From the NCBI GenBank assembly GCA_963828415.1, contig CAWHEI010000003.1:186001-250000 (forward strand): a stretch of DNA of 64,000 nt, given 5' to 3'. Within the stretch, counting starts at the first letter, position 1. The number at the start of each line of letters is the position of its first letter. The notes beneath the pieces are model-generated. The model searched no databases and was not told where the DNA came from. It saw only the letters and a list, made by a program, of their open reading frames with translations. Shown in pieces: positions 38,514 through 46,196 of the stretch. The stretch is from Sva-07 sp963828415. Lineage in GTDB: Bacteria > Actinomycetota > Acidimicrobiia > Acidimicrobiales > Ilumatobacteraceae. A program made the position numbers and the translations under genes.

Positions 38514-40058
38514 CTACTCCACTTCCTGGTTGTAGCGCTCTCGCAACTGATGCTTCTTGAGTTTTCCGCTCGCCTCGCGTGGGAGCGCGGGGTCGACGTC
38601 GATCGACGCAGGCACCTTGAACGGCGCCAGCCGAGCGCGGGCGAAGTCGGTGAGCTCGGCGACGTCGAGCTGCACGCCGTCGGCGGGTTGCACGACGGCC
38701 TTGACCTGTTGGCCCCACTCGGGGTGTGGCAGACCGAACACGGCAGCGTCGGTGACGTCAGGATGTTGAGTGAGCACCGCCTCGATCTCGGCCGGATAGA
38801 TGTTGGTGCCGCCGACGATGATGAGATCGACGCGTCGATCCGACAGGAACAGGTAACCGTCCTCGTCGAGCCAGCCGACGTCGCCGACGGTGAAGCGACC
38901 GTCGGGTCGCACCATCGCTGCACTCTTGGCCGGGTCGCCGTGGTACGAGGGCGTGCCGTCGATGCGCTTGGCGTGGATCATGCCGATCTCACCGGCGGGG
39001 AGGTCGTTGCCGTCGTCATCGAGGATCGACAACTCCAGCATCGCGGTCGCCTTGCCGACGGTGCCGGGCCTCGCGAGCCACTCGTTCGATGTCGCGATGA
39101 CGGGCCCGACCCCTTCCGACGAGCCGTAGAGCTCGACGATCACCGGACCGAACCAGTCGATCATCTGACGCTTGGCCCACTCGGGACAAGGTGCCGCCGT
39201 GTGCAGTACCCACCGCAGCGACGACACGTCGTACCTATCGCGAGTTTCGGGCTCGAGTTTGAGGAGCCGGATGAACTGCGTGGGCACCATCGGCACCCCG
39301 ACCACACGGTGCTCCTCGATCAGTGCCAGCATCTGGACCGGGTCCCAACGATCGGTGATGAGCAACGGATTGCCGAGCGCCATCGAGGCCATCAGCACTC
39401 CCCCGCCGAGCGCGTGGTAGGCCGGTGTGGCCAACATCATCTGCTCGCGCTGGGGCATGTGCGTCATCGCGCCCCACTGGGCGAACGGGCGGGCGAGGTC
39501 ACTCGCCGTGATCGACGCACCCGACCGGATGACGCCCTTCGATCGCCCAGTGGTGCCGCCGGTGTACTGCAATGCAGCCCCGGCACTGCACTCGTCGAGC
39601 GGTTCGCCGGACTGTGCGCCCAACCAGGCCTCGTACTCGGGGCCCAGGACGATGACCCGGTCGATGCCGACTGCAGCGGCGGCCTCTCGACCCACCGCTT
39701 CGTCGCCGAGCCCCACCACGAGCAACTTCGATGCGGAGTCGGTCAGCAGTTCGGCCATCTCCGACACGGTGAGGTGGTAGTTCAGCGGCACGTACCGCGA
39801 ACCGGCGCGTGCATTGCCGAGCGCGAGTTCGGCCCACTCCAGACGGTTTCGGGCGAGGACGGCCCAGGCGTCGTGCTCGGCGACACCCTCGGCCCGCAGC
39901 CCTTGGGCGAAGCGTCGAGCGCGTTCTTCGAGCATCGACCACGACACGGATCCATCCTGCGTCTGGATGGCCACCGCGTCGGGTTCGTGTTCCGTGCGCG
40001 GCAGCACGTACCGCCGCTGCGGCGTCGGATGATCTTCGGATCGGTCGTGCGTCGTCAC
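38514..40058 (-). CDS. Acyl-CoA synthetase (AMP-forming)
   Basis: Activates a carboxylic acid to its CoA thioester via an acyl-adenylate, 514 residues from GTG 40058. The ANL superfamily signature is YTGGTTGRSKGV; other core motifs are ELYGSSEGVG, GWLDEDGYLFLSDRRVDLI and the C-terminal lysine motif PREASGKLKK. The GTG overlaps the P450 stop by 4 bp, so coupling with P450 is strong. It is fadD-like; the substrate is unknown, but the operon context suggests the P450 product or a sterol/fatty acid. The upstream in-frame extension belongs to the P450 gene's other frame and is rejected. Confidence 0.93.
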   Translation of the reverse strand: MTTHDRSEDHPTPQRRYVLPRTEHEPDAVAIQTQDGSVSWSMLEERARRFAQGLRAEGVAEHDAWAVLARNRLEWAELALGNARAGSRYVPLNYHLTVSEMAELLTDSASKLLVVGLGDEAVGREAAAAVGIDRVIVLGPEYEAWLGAQSGEPLDECSAGAALQYTGGTTGRSKGVIRSGASITASDLARPFAQWGAMTHMPQREQMMLATPAYHALGGGVLMASMALGNPLLITDRWDPVQMLALIEEHRVVGVPMVPTQFIRLLKLEPETRDRYDVSSLRWVLHTAAPCPEWAKRQMIDWFGPVIVELYGSSEGVGPVIATSNEWLARPGTVGKATAMLELSILDDDGNDLPAGEIGMIHAKRIDGTPSYHGDPAKSAAMVRPDGRFTVGDVGWLDEDGYLFLSDRRVDLIIVGGTNIYPAEIEAVLTQHPDVTDAAVFGLPHPEWGQQVKAVVQPADGVQLDVAELTDFARARLAPFKVPASIDVDPALPREASGKLKKHQLRERYNQEVE

Positions 40059-41260
40059 GTCGACGGCACAGGGGTGAGCACCACCGGGATGTTGCGCGGG
40101 CCGCGCACCTGACCGCCCGCCCAGGTGACGTCGCCGTCCGGATCGAGTTCGAACTCGGGGATTCGGGCCAACCACTCCTCGATGGCGACGCGCATCTCCA
40201 TGCGGGCCAGGTTCGAGCCGGCACAGCGATGGATCCCTGCCCCGAACGCGACGTGTCGGTTGATCTCGCGATCGATCTGTACGACGTCGGCCTGTGGGAA
40301 CGCTTCGGGGTCGCGATTGGCGGCGGGGAAGTTGAGCAGCACTCGGTCGCCTTCGTGCATCGGACATCCGGCGAACTCCACGTCCGATGCAACGATGCGG
40401 GCCATGGTCACGGGCGAGTAGGCCCGCAACAGTTCTTCGACGGCGGTCGGAATCAGTTCGGGATGTGCGACGAGACGTCGGCGATCGTCGCTGTGGGTCG
40501 CCAGATGCCACAGCGCCGAACCGATCCCGGACCATGTCGTGTCCACACCGGCAACCAGGGTCAGTGCGACCGTTCCCAGGATGTGGGCATCGGGAACCGG
40601 CGCCCCTTCGTGTTCGGTGCGCAGCAACGTGCTGATCAGGTCGGTCCCGTCACCACCGCGTCGGGCCTCCATCTCACCGAGGAAGTAGGTGACCAGCTCG
40701 GTGCGAGCAGCACTCCGGCGTTCCACGTCGTGCGCGAACTCGAGCACGTCGCGCACCCAGCCGGTGAACGTGTCCGACATGTCCTCGGGAACACCCAGCA
40801 TCAACCCGATGACCCGCACCGGGATCTGCTGGGCGTAGCCCACCGCCGCATCGGCGCGGTCGTTCGTGGCAAGATCCTCGACGAGACGCCGGCACAACTC
40901 GCGCGTGGAGACCTCGTACTCAGCGACACGATCCTTCGAGAACCACGGCAGCAGGAGCCGGCGCGTCCAGGTGTGTTCCGGCGGGTCGGCACTGATCGGC
41001 GGGACGCCGGCCGGCAATTGCCCGTCCTCGTCGTCGGGTGGTGGAACGACGCCGACGTTGCGTGAACTGAAGTGCTCGACGTCGCGGGCTATCGCCGTGA
41101 CGTCGGCGTACGTCGTCGGCAACCACGAACCGCCCCACCGCTCGGTGTGGGCGACCGGGCAATGTTCCCTGAGGTCGTCCCAGATCGCAAACGGGTCGTC
41201 GACGTAGGCCGGATCGAAGATGTCGTAGTCGTTCGCCCAGCTCGCCACTTGATCGCCCAC
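40055..41260 (-). CDS. Cytochrome P450
   Basis: Haem monooxygenase, 401 residues from GTG 41260, which has GGAG 6 bases upstream; a longer frame to 41323 would run through the operator. The I-helix oxygen-binding motif is AGVDTTWSGIG, the K-helix EELLR, and the haem-binding loop FGAGIHRCAGSNLAR with axial Cys at about residue 346. Soluble bacterial class, requiring a ferredoxin and reductase from elsewhere; none is adjacent. First gene of the P450-acylCoA synthetase-sulfatase operon. Confidence 0.95.
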   Translation of the reverse strand: MGDQVASWANDYDIFDPAYVDDPFAIWDDLREHCPVAHTERWGGSWLPTTYADVTAIARDVEHFSSRNVGVVPPPDDEDGQLPAGVPPISADPPEHTWTRRLLLPWFSKDRVAEYEVSTRELCRRLVEDLATNDRADAAVGYAQQIPVRVIGLMLGVPEDMSDTFTGWVRDVLEFAHDVERRSAARTELVTYFLGEMEARRGGDGTDLISTLLRTEHEGAPVPDAHILGTVALTLVAGVDTTWSGIGSALWHLATHSDDRRRLVAHPELIPTAVEELLRAYSPVTMARIVASDVEFAGCPMHEGDRVLLNFPAANRDPEAFPQADVVQIDREINRHVAFGAGIHRCAGSNLARMEMRVAIEEWLARIPEFELDPDGDVTWAGGQVRGPRNIPVVLTPVPST

Positions 41261-41287
41261 GCGTTGCTCCTTGTCGAAAGTGAATGC

Positions 41288-41323
41288 TGGACAAAGATTA
41301 GCCTTATGGCTAATCTTTGTCAA
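41288..41323. promoter_or_regulatory. Divergent promoters overlapped by a perfect palindromic operator (TetR site)
   Basis: A 30-bp palindrome at 41291-41320 has 13-bp arms ACAAAGATTAGCC and GGCTAATCTTTGT around TTAT. Plus strand: -35 TGGACA (41288-41293), 17 bp, -10 TAATCT (41311-41316), with the likely start of transcription on or beside the ATG at 41323. Minus strand: -35 TTGACA (41323-41318), 17 bp, -10 TAATCT (41300-41295), giving the P450 operon a leader of about 25 nt that includes GGAG. Both -10 boxes lie inside the operator, so a bound repressor would shut off both directions. Confidence 0.9.
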
Positions 41324-41934
41324 TGGGTTCCGGTATCGGCGACGACGAAGCTGTCAGGCACCGCCCTGGCACCGCGAGAGACGCACTCATCGAGGCGGCA
41401 AAGCGATTGCTGCCGGACTGCGCTCCGGGCACGATCGCGGGACGCGATCTCGCCGTCGCAGCTGACGTGAACTACGGACTCGTCCACCACTACTTCGGTG
41501 GCAAGGACGCCGCCCTACTCGCGGGGCTTCGAGCGCTTCGCGACGACTTCGTCGCCGCCCACGGTGACGTCACGTCGATGCCGTTGCTCATGGCAAGCGA
41601 TCCGTACCTCAAAGCACTCGTCCGCTGGCACCTGCACGACGCAGATGCTGTGGCGGTCGACGGCGACTTCCCGCTCGGCGCCGCCGTGGTCGCAGCCGTC
41701 GCTTCACGCATGGAGCCCGGCGGCGACGAGTCGACCGCCGAGGCCAAGGCCCGAGCGATCGCCATGACCTCACTTCAACTGTGCTTCGCCGTGTTCGGGC
41801 CTGTGCTCCTCGAAGCGACCGGCGTCCGCGGTGACGAACGCCAATCCGTCGAGGCCGCACTGGCGTCGCTCTACGACTCGATCGCACTGAAGGACCAGGA
41901 CCGGACACGTCCGATCCCGGACACACCCGCCTGA
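41323..41934 (+). CDS. TetR family repressor
   Basis: 203 residues from ATG 41323. N-terminal helix-turn-helix: TARDALIEAAKRLLPD then AGRDLAVAADVNYGLVHHYFGGKDALL-type recognition helix (VNYGLVHHYF). The C-terminal ligand domain is divergent. No Shine-Dalgarno precedes the ATG; the promoter predicts a leaderless transcript. It is divergent from the P450 operon and very probably represses it and itself through the palindrome at 41291-41320. The inducer is unknown, plausibly a CoA ester or lipid made or used by the operon. Confidence 0.92.
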   Translation: MGSGIGDDEAVRHRPGTARDALIEAAKRLLPDCAPGTIAGRDLAVAADVNYGLVHHYFGGKDAALLAGLRALRDDFVAAHGDVTSMPLLMASDPYLKALVRWHLHDADAVAVDGDFPLGAAVVAAVASRMEPGGDESTAEAKARAIAMTSLQLCFAVFGPVLLEATGVRGDERQSVEAALASLYDSIALKDQDRTRPIPDTPA

Positions 41935-41958
41935 AGGCTGGGTCGGTGGCGCCACACG

Positions 41959-41984
41959 CTGACCAGGGAATTTCCCCTGGTCAG
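41959..41984 (-). terminator. Hairpin 3' of tRNA-Arg
   Basis: CTGACCAGGG (41959-41968) pairs with CCCTGGTCAG (41975-41984) around a short A/T loop. It lies 17 bp past the 3' end of tRNA-Arg and 25 bp past the TetR stop, so it could end transcripts from both sides. Confidence 0.7.
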
Positions 41985-42000
41985 AACGCACGACCAGCAG

Positions 42001-42072
42001 CGCCCTCGGCAGGATTCGAACCTGCGCACACGGCTCCGGAGGCCGATGCTCTATCCCCTGAGCTACGAGGGC
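42001..42072 (-). tRNA. tRNA-Arg, anticodon CCG
   Basis: Full cloverleaf on the minus strand. The acceptor GCCCTCG pairs with CGAGGGC, the D arm is GCTC/GAGC, and the anticodon loop CTCCGGA gives anticodon CCG (reads CGG). The T arm is GCAGG-TTCGAAT-CCTGC. The variable loop is one base short and the first pair of the anticodon stem is T-T. CCA is not encoded. A hairpin array starts 96 bp upstream. Confidence 0.95.
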
Positions 42073-42399
42073 AGGGAGCCCAGAGGCTACCGGTGACGCC
42101 AGCGTACGAGATGCGCCTCGTGACTCAGCGGATTGGGCGCCGGTGCCGTGTCGGGAAATGGGGGTTGCGATGAGCCAAACCGCCGTATCCGGTCGGCTCG
42201 CTCATCGGTGGGCGACTCTCGCAGGTTGCGATGAGCCAAACCGCCGTATCCGGTCGGCTCGCTCATCGGTGGGCGACTCTCGCAGGTTGCGATGAGCCAA
42301 ACCGCCGTATCCGGTCGCTTCGCTCATCGATGGGCGACTCCGCAGGTGGCGGCACGCCAGTGGTTCCCAATCCCCTGACGCCCCGGCACGCCTTGGACG
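42073..42399. other. Intergenic region between tRNA-Arg and deoC
   Basis: No gene is seen in these 327 bases. The first 95 bases must hold the tRNA promoter on the minus strand but no clear hexamers stand out. The rest is the family A hairpin array followed by about 70 bases before the deoC stop. Confidence 0.7.
42168..42329. repeat. Tandem array of three hairpins at 61-bp spacing (family A, locus 2)
   Basis: 40-nt hairpin cores at 42168-42207, 42229-42268 and 42290-42329. Outer arms are CGATGAGC and GCTCATCG, inner stem ACCG/CGGT around CCGTATC. Spacers of 21 nt (GTGGGCGACTCTCGCAGGTTG type) are identical in the first two. The core is the reverse complement of the locus at 12435-12596 apart from a few bases, and the period is the same. 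Located 71 bp from the deoC stop, hence 3' of deoC. Confidence 0.95.
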
Positions 42400-43164
42400 T
42401 CAGTAGGAACTGGTGGGTGCCGGCGGGGCGGTGCCGTCGAGTTCGGCGAGCAGGGCGTCGAGGACGCCGCTCGCCCCGTACCGGAACGTGGCCGCCGTCG
42501 CCCACCCCTCCCCCATCACGCCGTCGGCGAGGTCGAGGTACGCCATGGCGTCATCGAAACTGCGAATGCCGCCCGACGGCTTGAGGCCCACCGTGCGACC
42601 ATCGTCGGCGGCCACCGCGATCTCGTCGAGCATCGCTCGGGCAGCTTCCAGCGAGGCGCCTTCGGCGATCTTGCCGGTCGACGTCTTCACGAAGTCGGCC
42701 CCGTTCGCGATCGCCAGATGGGCCGCTGAACCAACCGAATCGGCGCCGGGATAGGCGCCCGACTCGAGGATCACCTTGAGCAGCTTCGGCGATTCGACCA
42801 TCGCCGAGATCGCTGCGACCATCTCCCCGGCTCGGTCGGCGTCGCCATCGAGGAACGCCCGATACGGCAACACGAGATCGATGTCGTCGGCGCCGTCGGC
42901 CAGTGCCGTCCGCGTCATGGTGATCACCTCGTCGACCGGCTCATCGCCGGACGGGAAGTTGACGACGGTGGCCACACGGACACCCGACCCGGCGAGGAGC
43001 TCGACACAGCGAGCGACGTACTCGGGCCACACGCACACCGCTGCGGTGCCGTGTTCGCGGGCACGCCGACACAGCTCGTCGATGCCGTCGGGCGCGTGGT
43101 CGTCGGACAGGTCGGTGAGATCGATCAACCCGATCGCACGTCGGGCACGCTCAATGCGGTTCAC
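42400..43164 (-). CDS. deoC: Deoxyribose-phosphate aldolase
   Basis: Class I aldolase splitting 2-deoxyribose 5-phosphate to glyceraldehyde 3-phosphate and acetaldehyde. 254 residues. The Schiff-base lysine is in DFVKTSTGK and the second active-site lysine in GLKPSGGIRS; VVNFPSGDE and DDIDLVLPY are also conserved. It overlaps the DUF4032 gene by 4 bp. With the nucleoside hydrolase at 12634 it suggests nucleoside salvage for carbon, although the two genes are far apart. Confidence 0.95.
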   Translation of the reverse strand: MNRIERARRAIGLIDLTDLSDDHAPDGIDELCRRAREHGTAAVCVWPEYVARCVELLAGSGVRVATVVNFPSGDEPVDEVITMTRTALADGADDIDLVLPYRAFLDGDADRAGEMVAAISAMVESPKLLKVILESGAYPGADSVGSAAHLAIANGADFVKTSTGKIAEGASLEAARAMLDEIAVAADDGRTVGLKPSGGIRSFDDAMAYLDLADGVMGEGWATAATFRYGASGVLDALLAELDGTAPPAPTSSY

Positions 43165-44405
43165 ACGTCGAAGGTAGCCGATGACGGATCGAACTCGATC
43201 CGGGGGATGCTTCCGGTGTCGAGGCGCAACTGGCGCTCTGCCGGGGTGAGCGCCAGCACGGCGGCCACGTAGTCGGCGAGCGCCTCACTCGTTCGCACCT
43301 CGGCCCCACGACGCTCGGCCATCAGATAACGGTGTTCGAGCAACTGGTGGAACACCTCGGCCGGCTCGAGATGCGACCGGAGATCGTCGGGAATCGAATC
43401 GATGGTGGGCTGGTACACCTCGGCCAGCCACCGCGCCGTCGCCACCGCACGTGGAATCGAGTGCCCCTCACGTCGTTCCAGCCACGCTCGGTGCTGATCG
43501 ATGTCCGAGAGCAGACGGCGCGCCTGGTTCTCCTGCACGTCGAGGCCGGTTCGGCGCCGGAGCTCGCGTGCGTGGTGACCTTCTTCGATCAGCACCGGCT
43601 TGATCGCCAGCGTCCGGCCGTCGCGACTGATCGACAGTTCCTCGACGTCGAATCCGAGTTCGTTGATTCGGCGGACGCGTTGTTCGATCTTCCAGCGCTC
43701 ATCGAGGTCGAACTCGTCGACCCGCGTCAGTTCGCTCCAGAGTTCCTCGTATCGACGGCGAAGGCTCTCGGCGATTGCCACCGGATCGACGTCATCGCCG
43801 ATCCGGCCGCTGGCCTGCAACTCGAACAGCCCGCCGGCGATGTTCTCGACCGCGATCTCGAGGTCGTAGGTGCGCATGCGATCGCTGATCGTCGCGTGAC
43901 GTTCCGTCGTCTCGGCGTCGACGAGGTACGCCATCATCTCGCCCGCGTCACGCCGCCACAGGATGTTCGACAACGAGCAGTCGCCCCAGAACACGCCCTC
44001 GAGATGCAGTCGCACCAGCAGCACGACGCCGGCGTCGGTGAGCCGATCAGCAAGCGTCGTGTCGCCTCGTCCGAGCAGATACCAGTAGGGCAACGAGTAG
44101 TCGAGGTACCGAGTGATCAGGACGGCATCGCCGATCTCGGGAGCGTCGGCGACCACACCGACCGGCTCGACGACGGGCAGATGATCGTCACGCAACTCGC
44201 GCAACACCCGGTACTCCCGCTGGGCCGCCACCACGCCCGTCGCCTTGAGCGCGTAGACCCGGTCGTCGAACCGGACGAAGCGAACGATGTGCCGACTGAT
44301 CCCGTGGGCCATCTTGACCAGTCGAGGATCGGCCCATTCGATGAGCGGCTGCTCCCAGGGAAGATCGAGGAAGTCCGGGTGGCCCTGCTTGGTGACGATC
44401 TCCAT
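43161..44405 (-). CDS. DUF4032 protein with kinase-like N-terminal domain
   Basis: 414 residues. The N-terminal half looks like a lipopolysaccharide-kinase/ABC1-type protein-kinase fold: a lysine-containing strand (VYALKATG), then GVFWGDCSLSNILWRR, where a GD takes the place of the usual HGD catalytic Asp, and LVDAETTERH as the metal-binding Asp. The C-terminal half matches DUF4032 (ISRDGRTLAIKPVLIEEGHHAREL), common in Actinobacteria. Substrate unknown. It is tightly linked to deoC (4-bp overlap) and lies 12 bp after the alpha-glucosidase gene. Confidence 0.82.
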   Translation of the reverse strand: MEIVTKQGHPDFLDLPWEQPLIEWADPRLVKMAHGISRHIVRFVRFDDRVYALKATGVVAAQREYRVLRELRDDHLPVVEPVGVVADAPEIGDAVLITRYLDYSLPYWYLLGRGDTTLADRLTDAGVVLLVRLHLEGVFWGDCSLSNILWRRDAGEMMAYLVDAETTERHATISDRMRTYDLEIAVENIAGGLFELQASGRIGDDVDPVAIAESLRRRYEELWSELTRVDEFDLDERWKIEQRVRRINELGFDVEELSISRDGRTLAIKPVLIEEGHHARELRRRTGLDVQENQARRLLSDIDQHRAWLERREGHSIPRAVATARWLAEVYQPTIDSIPDDLRSHLEPAEVFHQLLEHRYLMAERRGAEVRTSEALADYVAAVLALTPAERQLRLDTGSIPRIEFDPSSATFDV

Positions 44406-44417
44406 GGGGTCCGCAGA

Positions 44418-46040
44418 TCAGGCGATCCACACGGCGACGTCGGGCGCAAGCCGATCGGCCTCGATCGGTTGGGAAGCGAGCACGACGTCGCCGTCGGGCA
44501 GGGCGATCGACTCGTCGCCCATGTTGACGACGCAGCGCATGCCGTCGGACCGTTCGAAGCCGACCACGTCGGCGCCGAGGTCGAGCCAGGTGATGGCCCC
44601 CTCGGCGCCCGCCCGCTCGCGCCGGATCGCCATCGCGTGACGGTAGAGCTGCAGGGTCGACTCCGGATCGTGCTCCTGGACGCTCGCGGCGAGACCGGCG
44701 TACTCCGGCGGCTGCGGCAACCAGCTGCCCGTCTCACCGAAACCGAGCGACGGGCCGGTCGGTTCCCACGGGATCGGCACGCGGCACCCGTCTCGACCCT
44801 TGACCTGGTGACCGGAGTCATGCCAGATCGGATCCTGCAGCACGTCGAGCGGAAGTTGCCACGCCTCGGGCAGGCCGAGTTCGTCGCCCTGGTACACATA
44901 CACCGAGCCGGGAAGTGCGAGCGTGAGCAGCGCCGCGGCTCGCGCTCGACGCAACCCGCGCTCCGCGTCGAGCAGGTCATGTGGTCCATCGAGCAGCCAG
45001 AGTCCGGGCTCGACACCGGCAGGCAGGCCGTAGCGCGTGGCATGACGCACCACGTCGTGGTTCGACAGGACCCAGGTGGAGTTCGAGCCCACGGCGTTGG
45101 CCGCTCGCAGGCTGTCGTCGATGATCGTGGTGAACTGCTTGGCGTCCCACGGTGCCGACAACAGGTCGAAGTCGAACGCCTGGTGGTACTCGTCGGAACG
45201 CAGGTACAGCGGGCGCCGCTCGGCGGCGACCCACGCCTCGGCGACCATCATGCGACCGTCGTACTCGTCGAGCACGCGCCGCCAGCGCCGCACGATGGGG
45301 TGCAGGTCGTCGCGATCGAGGTACGGAACGGCGTCGGTCGTGGCCTTGCCGTCGTTGACGTCCAGGCCGGCATCGGGGTAACCCGGGGCCTTGGTGAGCG
45401 CATGTGCCACGTCCATCCGGAAACCGGCGGCACCACGATCGAGCCAGAATCGCATCACGGCGTCGAACTCGTCGCCGACGTCTACGTGATTCCAGTTCAC
45501 GTCAGGCTGGCTCTCGTCGAAGAGATGCAGATACCACTGACCGTCGGGGACGCGCGTCCACGCGGGACCGCCGAACACGGACTGCCAGTCGTTCGGCGGT
45601 TCACTGCCCTCGGGGCCGCGCCCGTCGAGGAAGTGGTATCGAGCGCGGGCGTCGGAACCGGGTGGCGACGCGAGCGCCTCGACGAACCAGGCGTGGTCGG
45701 AGGAGGTGTGGTTCGGGACGAGGTCGACGATCACGCGGATGCTGTGGTCGGCCGCAGCGGTGATGAATGCTTCCGCCTCCGCTGTCGTGCCGAACGCCTC
45801 GTTGATCTCGCGGTACTCGGCGACGTCGTAGCCACCATCGCGCAGCGGCGAGCGGTACCACGGGTTGATCCAGACGGCATCGACACCGAGATCGCGGAGG
45901 TACCCGAGGCGCGACTGCATGCCGGCGATGTCGCCGGTTCCGTCGGCGTTGCCATCGGCGAACGACCGCACGTAGATCTGGTACACGACGGCCTCGCGCC
46001 ACCATTCGGTCGTCGTCGAAAGCTCGTCATCGATTGGCAT
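44418..46040 (-). CDS. aglA: GH13 alpha-glucosidase
   Basis: Cytoplasmic alpha-glucoside hydrolase, 540 residues. GH13 regions: WINPWYRSP, DLVPNHTS, catalytic nucleophile Asp in GFRMDVAHAL, acid/base Glu in MVAEAWV, and the transition-state Asp in LSNHDVVRH. No signal peptide. It lies divergent from a LacI gene, and the AglEFG-like importer follows, the classical arrangement for alpha-glucoside use (sucrose, maltose, trehalose or related). GGGGTGG precedes the ATG. A LacI-type operator lies in its promoter region at 46102-46118. Confidence 0.94.
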   Translation of the reverse strand: MPIDDELSTTTEWWREAVVYQIYVRSFADGNADGTGDIAGMQSRLGYLRDLGVDAVWINPWYRSPLRDGGYDVAEYREINEAFGTTAEAEAFITAAADHSIRVIVDLVPNHTSSDHAWFVEALASPPGSDARARYHFLDGRGPEGSEPPNDWQSVFGGPAWTRVPDGQWYLHLFDESQPDVNWNHVDVGDEFDAVMRFWLDRGAAGFRMDVAHALTKAPGYPDAGLDVNDGKATTDAVPYLDRDDLHPIVRRWRRVLDEYDGRMMVAEAWVAAERRPLYLRSDEYHQAFDFDLLSAPWDAKQFTTIIDDSLRAANAVGSNSTWVLSNHDVVRHATRYGLPAGVEPGLWLLDGPHDLLDAERGLRRARAAALLTLALPGSVYVYQGDELGLPEAWQLPLDVLQDPIWHDSGHQVKGRDGCRVPIPWEPTGPSLGFGETGSWLPQPPEYAGLAASVQEHDPESTLQLYRHAMAIRRERAGAEGAITWLDLGADVVGFERSDGMRCVVNMGDESIALPDGDVVLASQPIEADRLAPDVAVWIA

Positions 46041-46101
46041 GCCACCACCCCTGGTTCGAACCGAGACGCCGGCATCCGGGAACTTCGTCGGGCATCGCGG
46101 T

Positions 46102-46118
46102 TGTGAAAACGCTTACAG
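46102..46118. promoter_or_regulatory. LacI-family operator upstream of alpha-glucosidase and lacI
   Basis: TGTGAAAACGCTTACAG, a LacI/GalR-type site with a central CG. It matches the site at 47290-47306 (TGTGAAAGCGTTTACAT) at 14 of 17 positions. It lies between the divergent alpha-glucosidase gene and the lacI gene, so it probably governs both. Confidence 0.8.
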
Positions 46119-46196
46119 TACTCGGCACCAGGTCGCCGGGCCACCGAGCGGCCACACCGGGGAGACCGCACACATGAGAGCCACCGAGACGACGTC

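Noticed and set aside
41261..41323. Longer N-terminus of the P450 starting at 41323
   Set aside because: It would place the operator and both -10 boxes inside the coding region; GTG 41260 has GGAG at good spacing.
42168..42329. CRISPR array beside tRNA-Arg or an integrated element's attachment site
   Set aside because: Spacers are not unique, and no integrase or duplicated tRNA end is seen.
44418..46040. GH13 enzyme as a sulfoquinovosidase
   Set aside because: Known sulfoquinovosidases are of other families (GH31, GH188); motifs here are those of ordinary alpha-glucosidases. The idea is left open only through gene context.
46102..46118. CcpA-type catabolite site
   Set aside because: Similar in appearance to cre sites, but the neighbouring LacI gene and the matching second site make a local regulator more likely.
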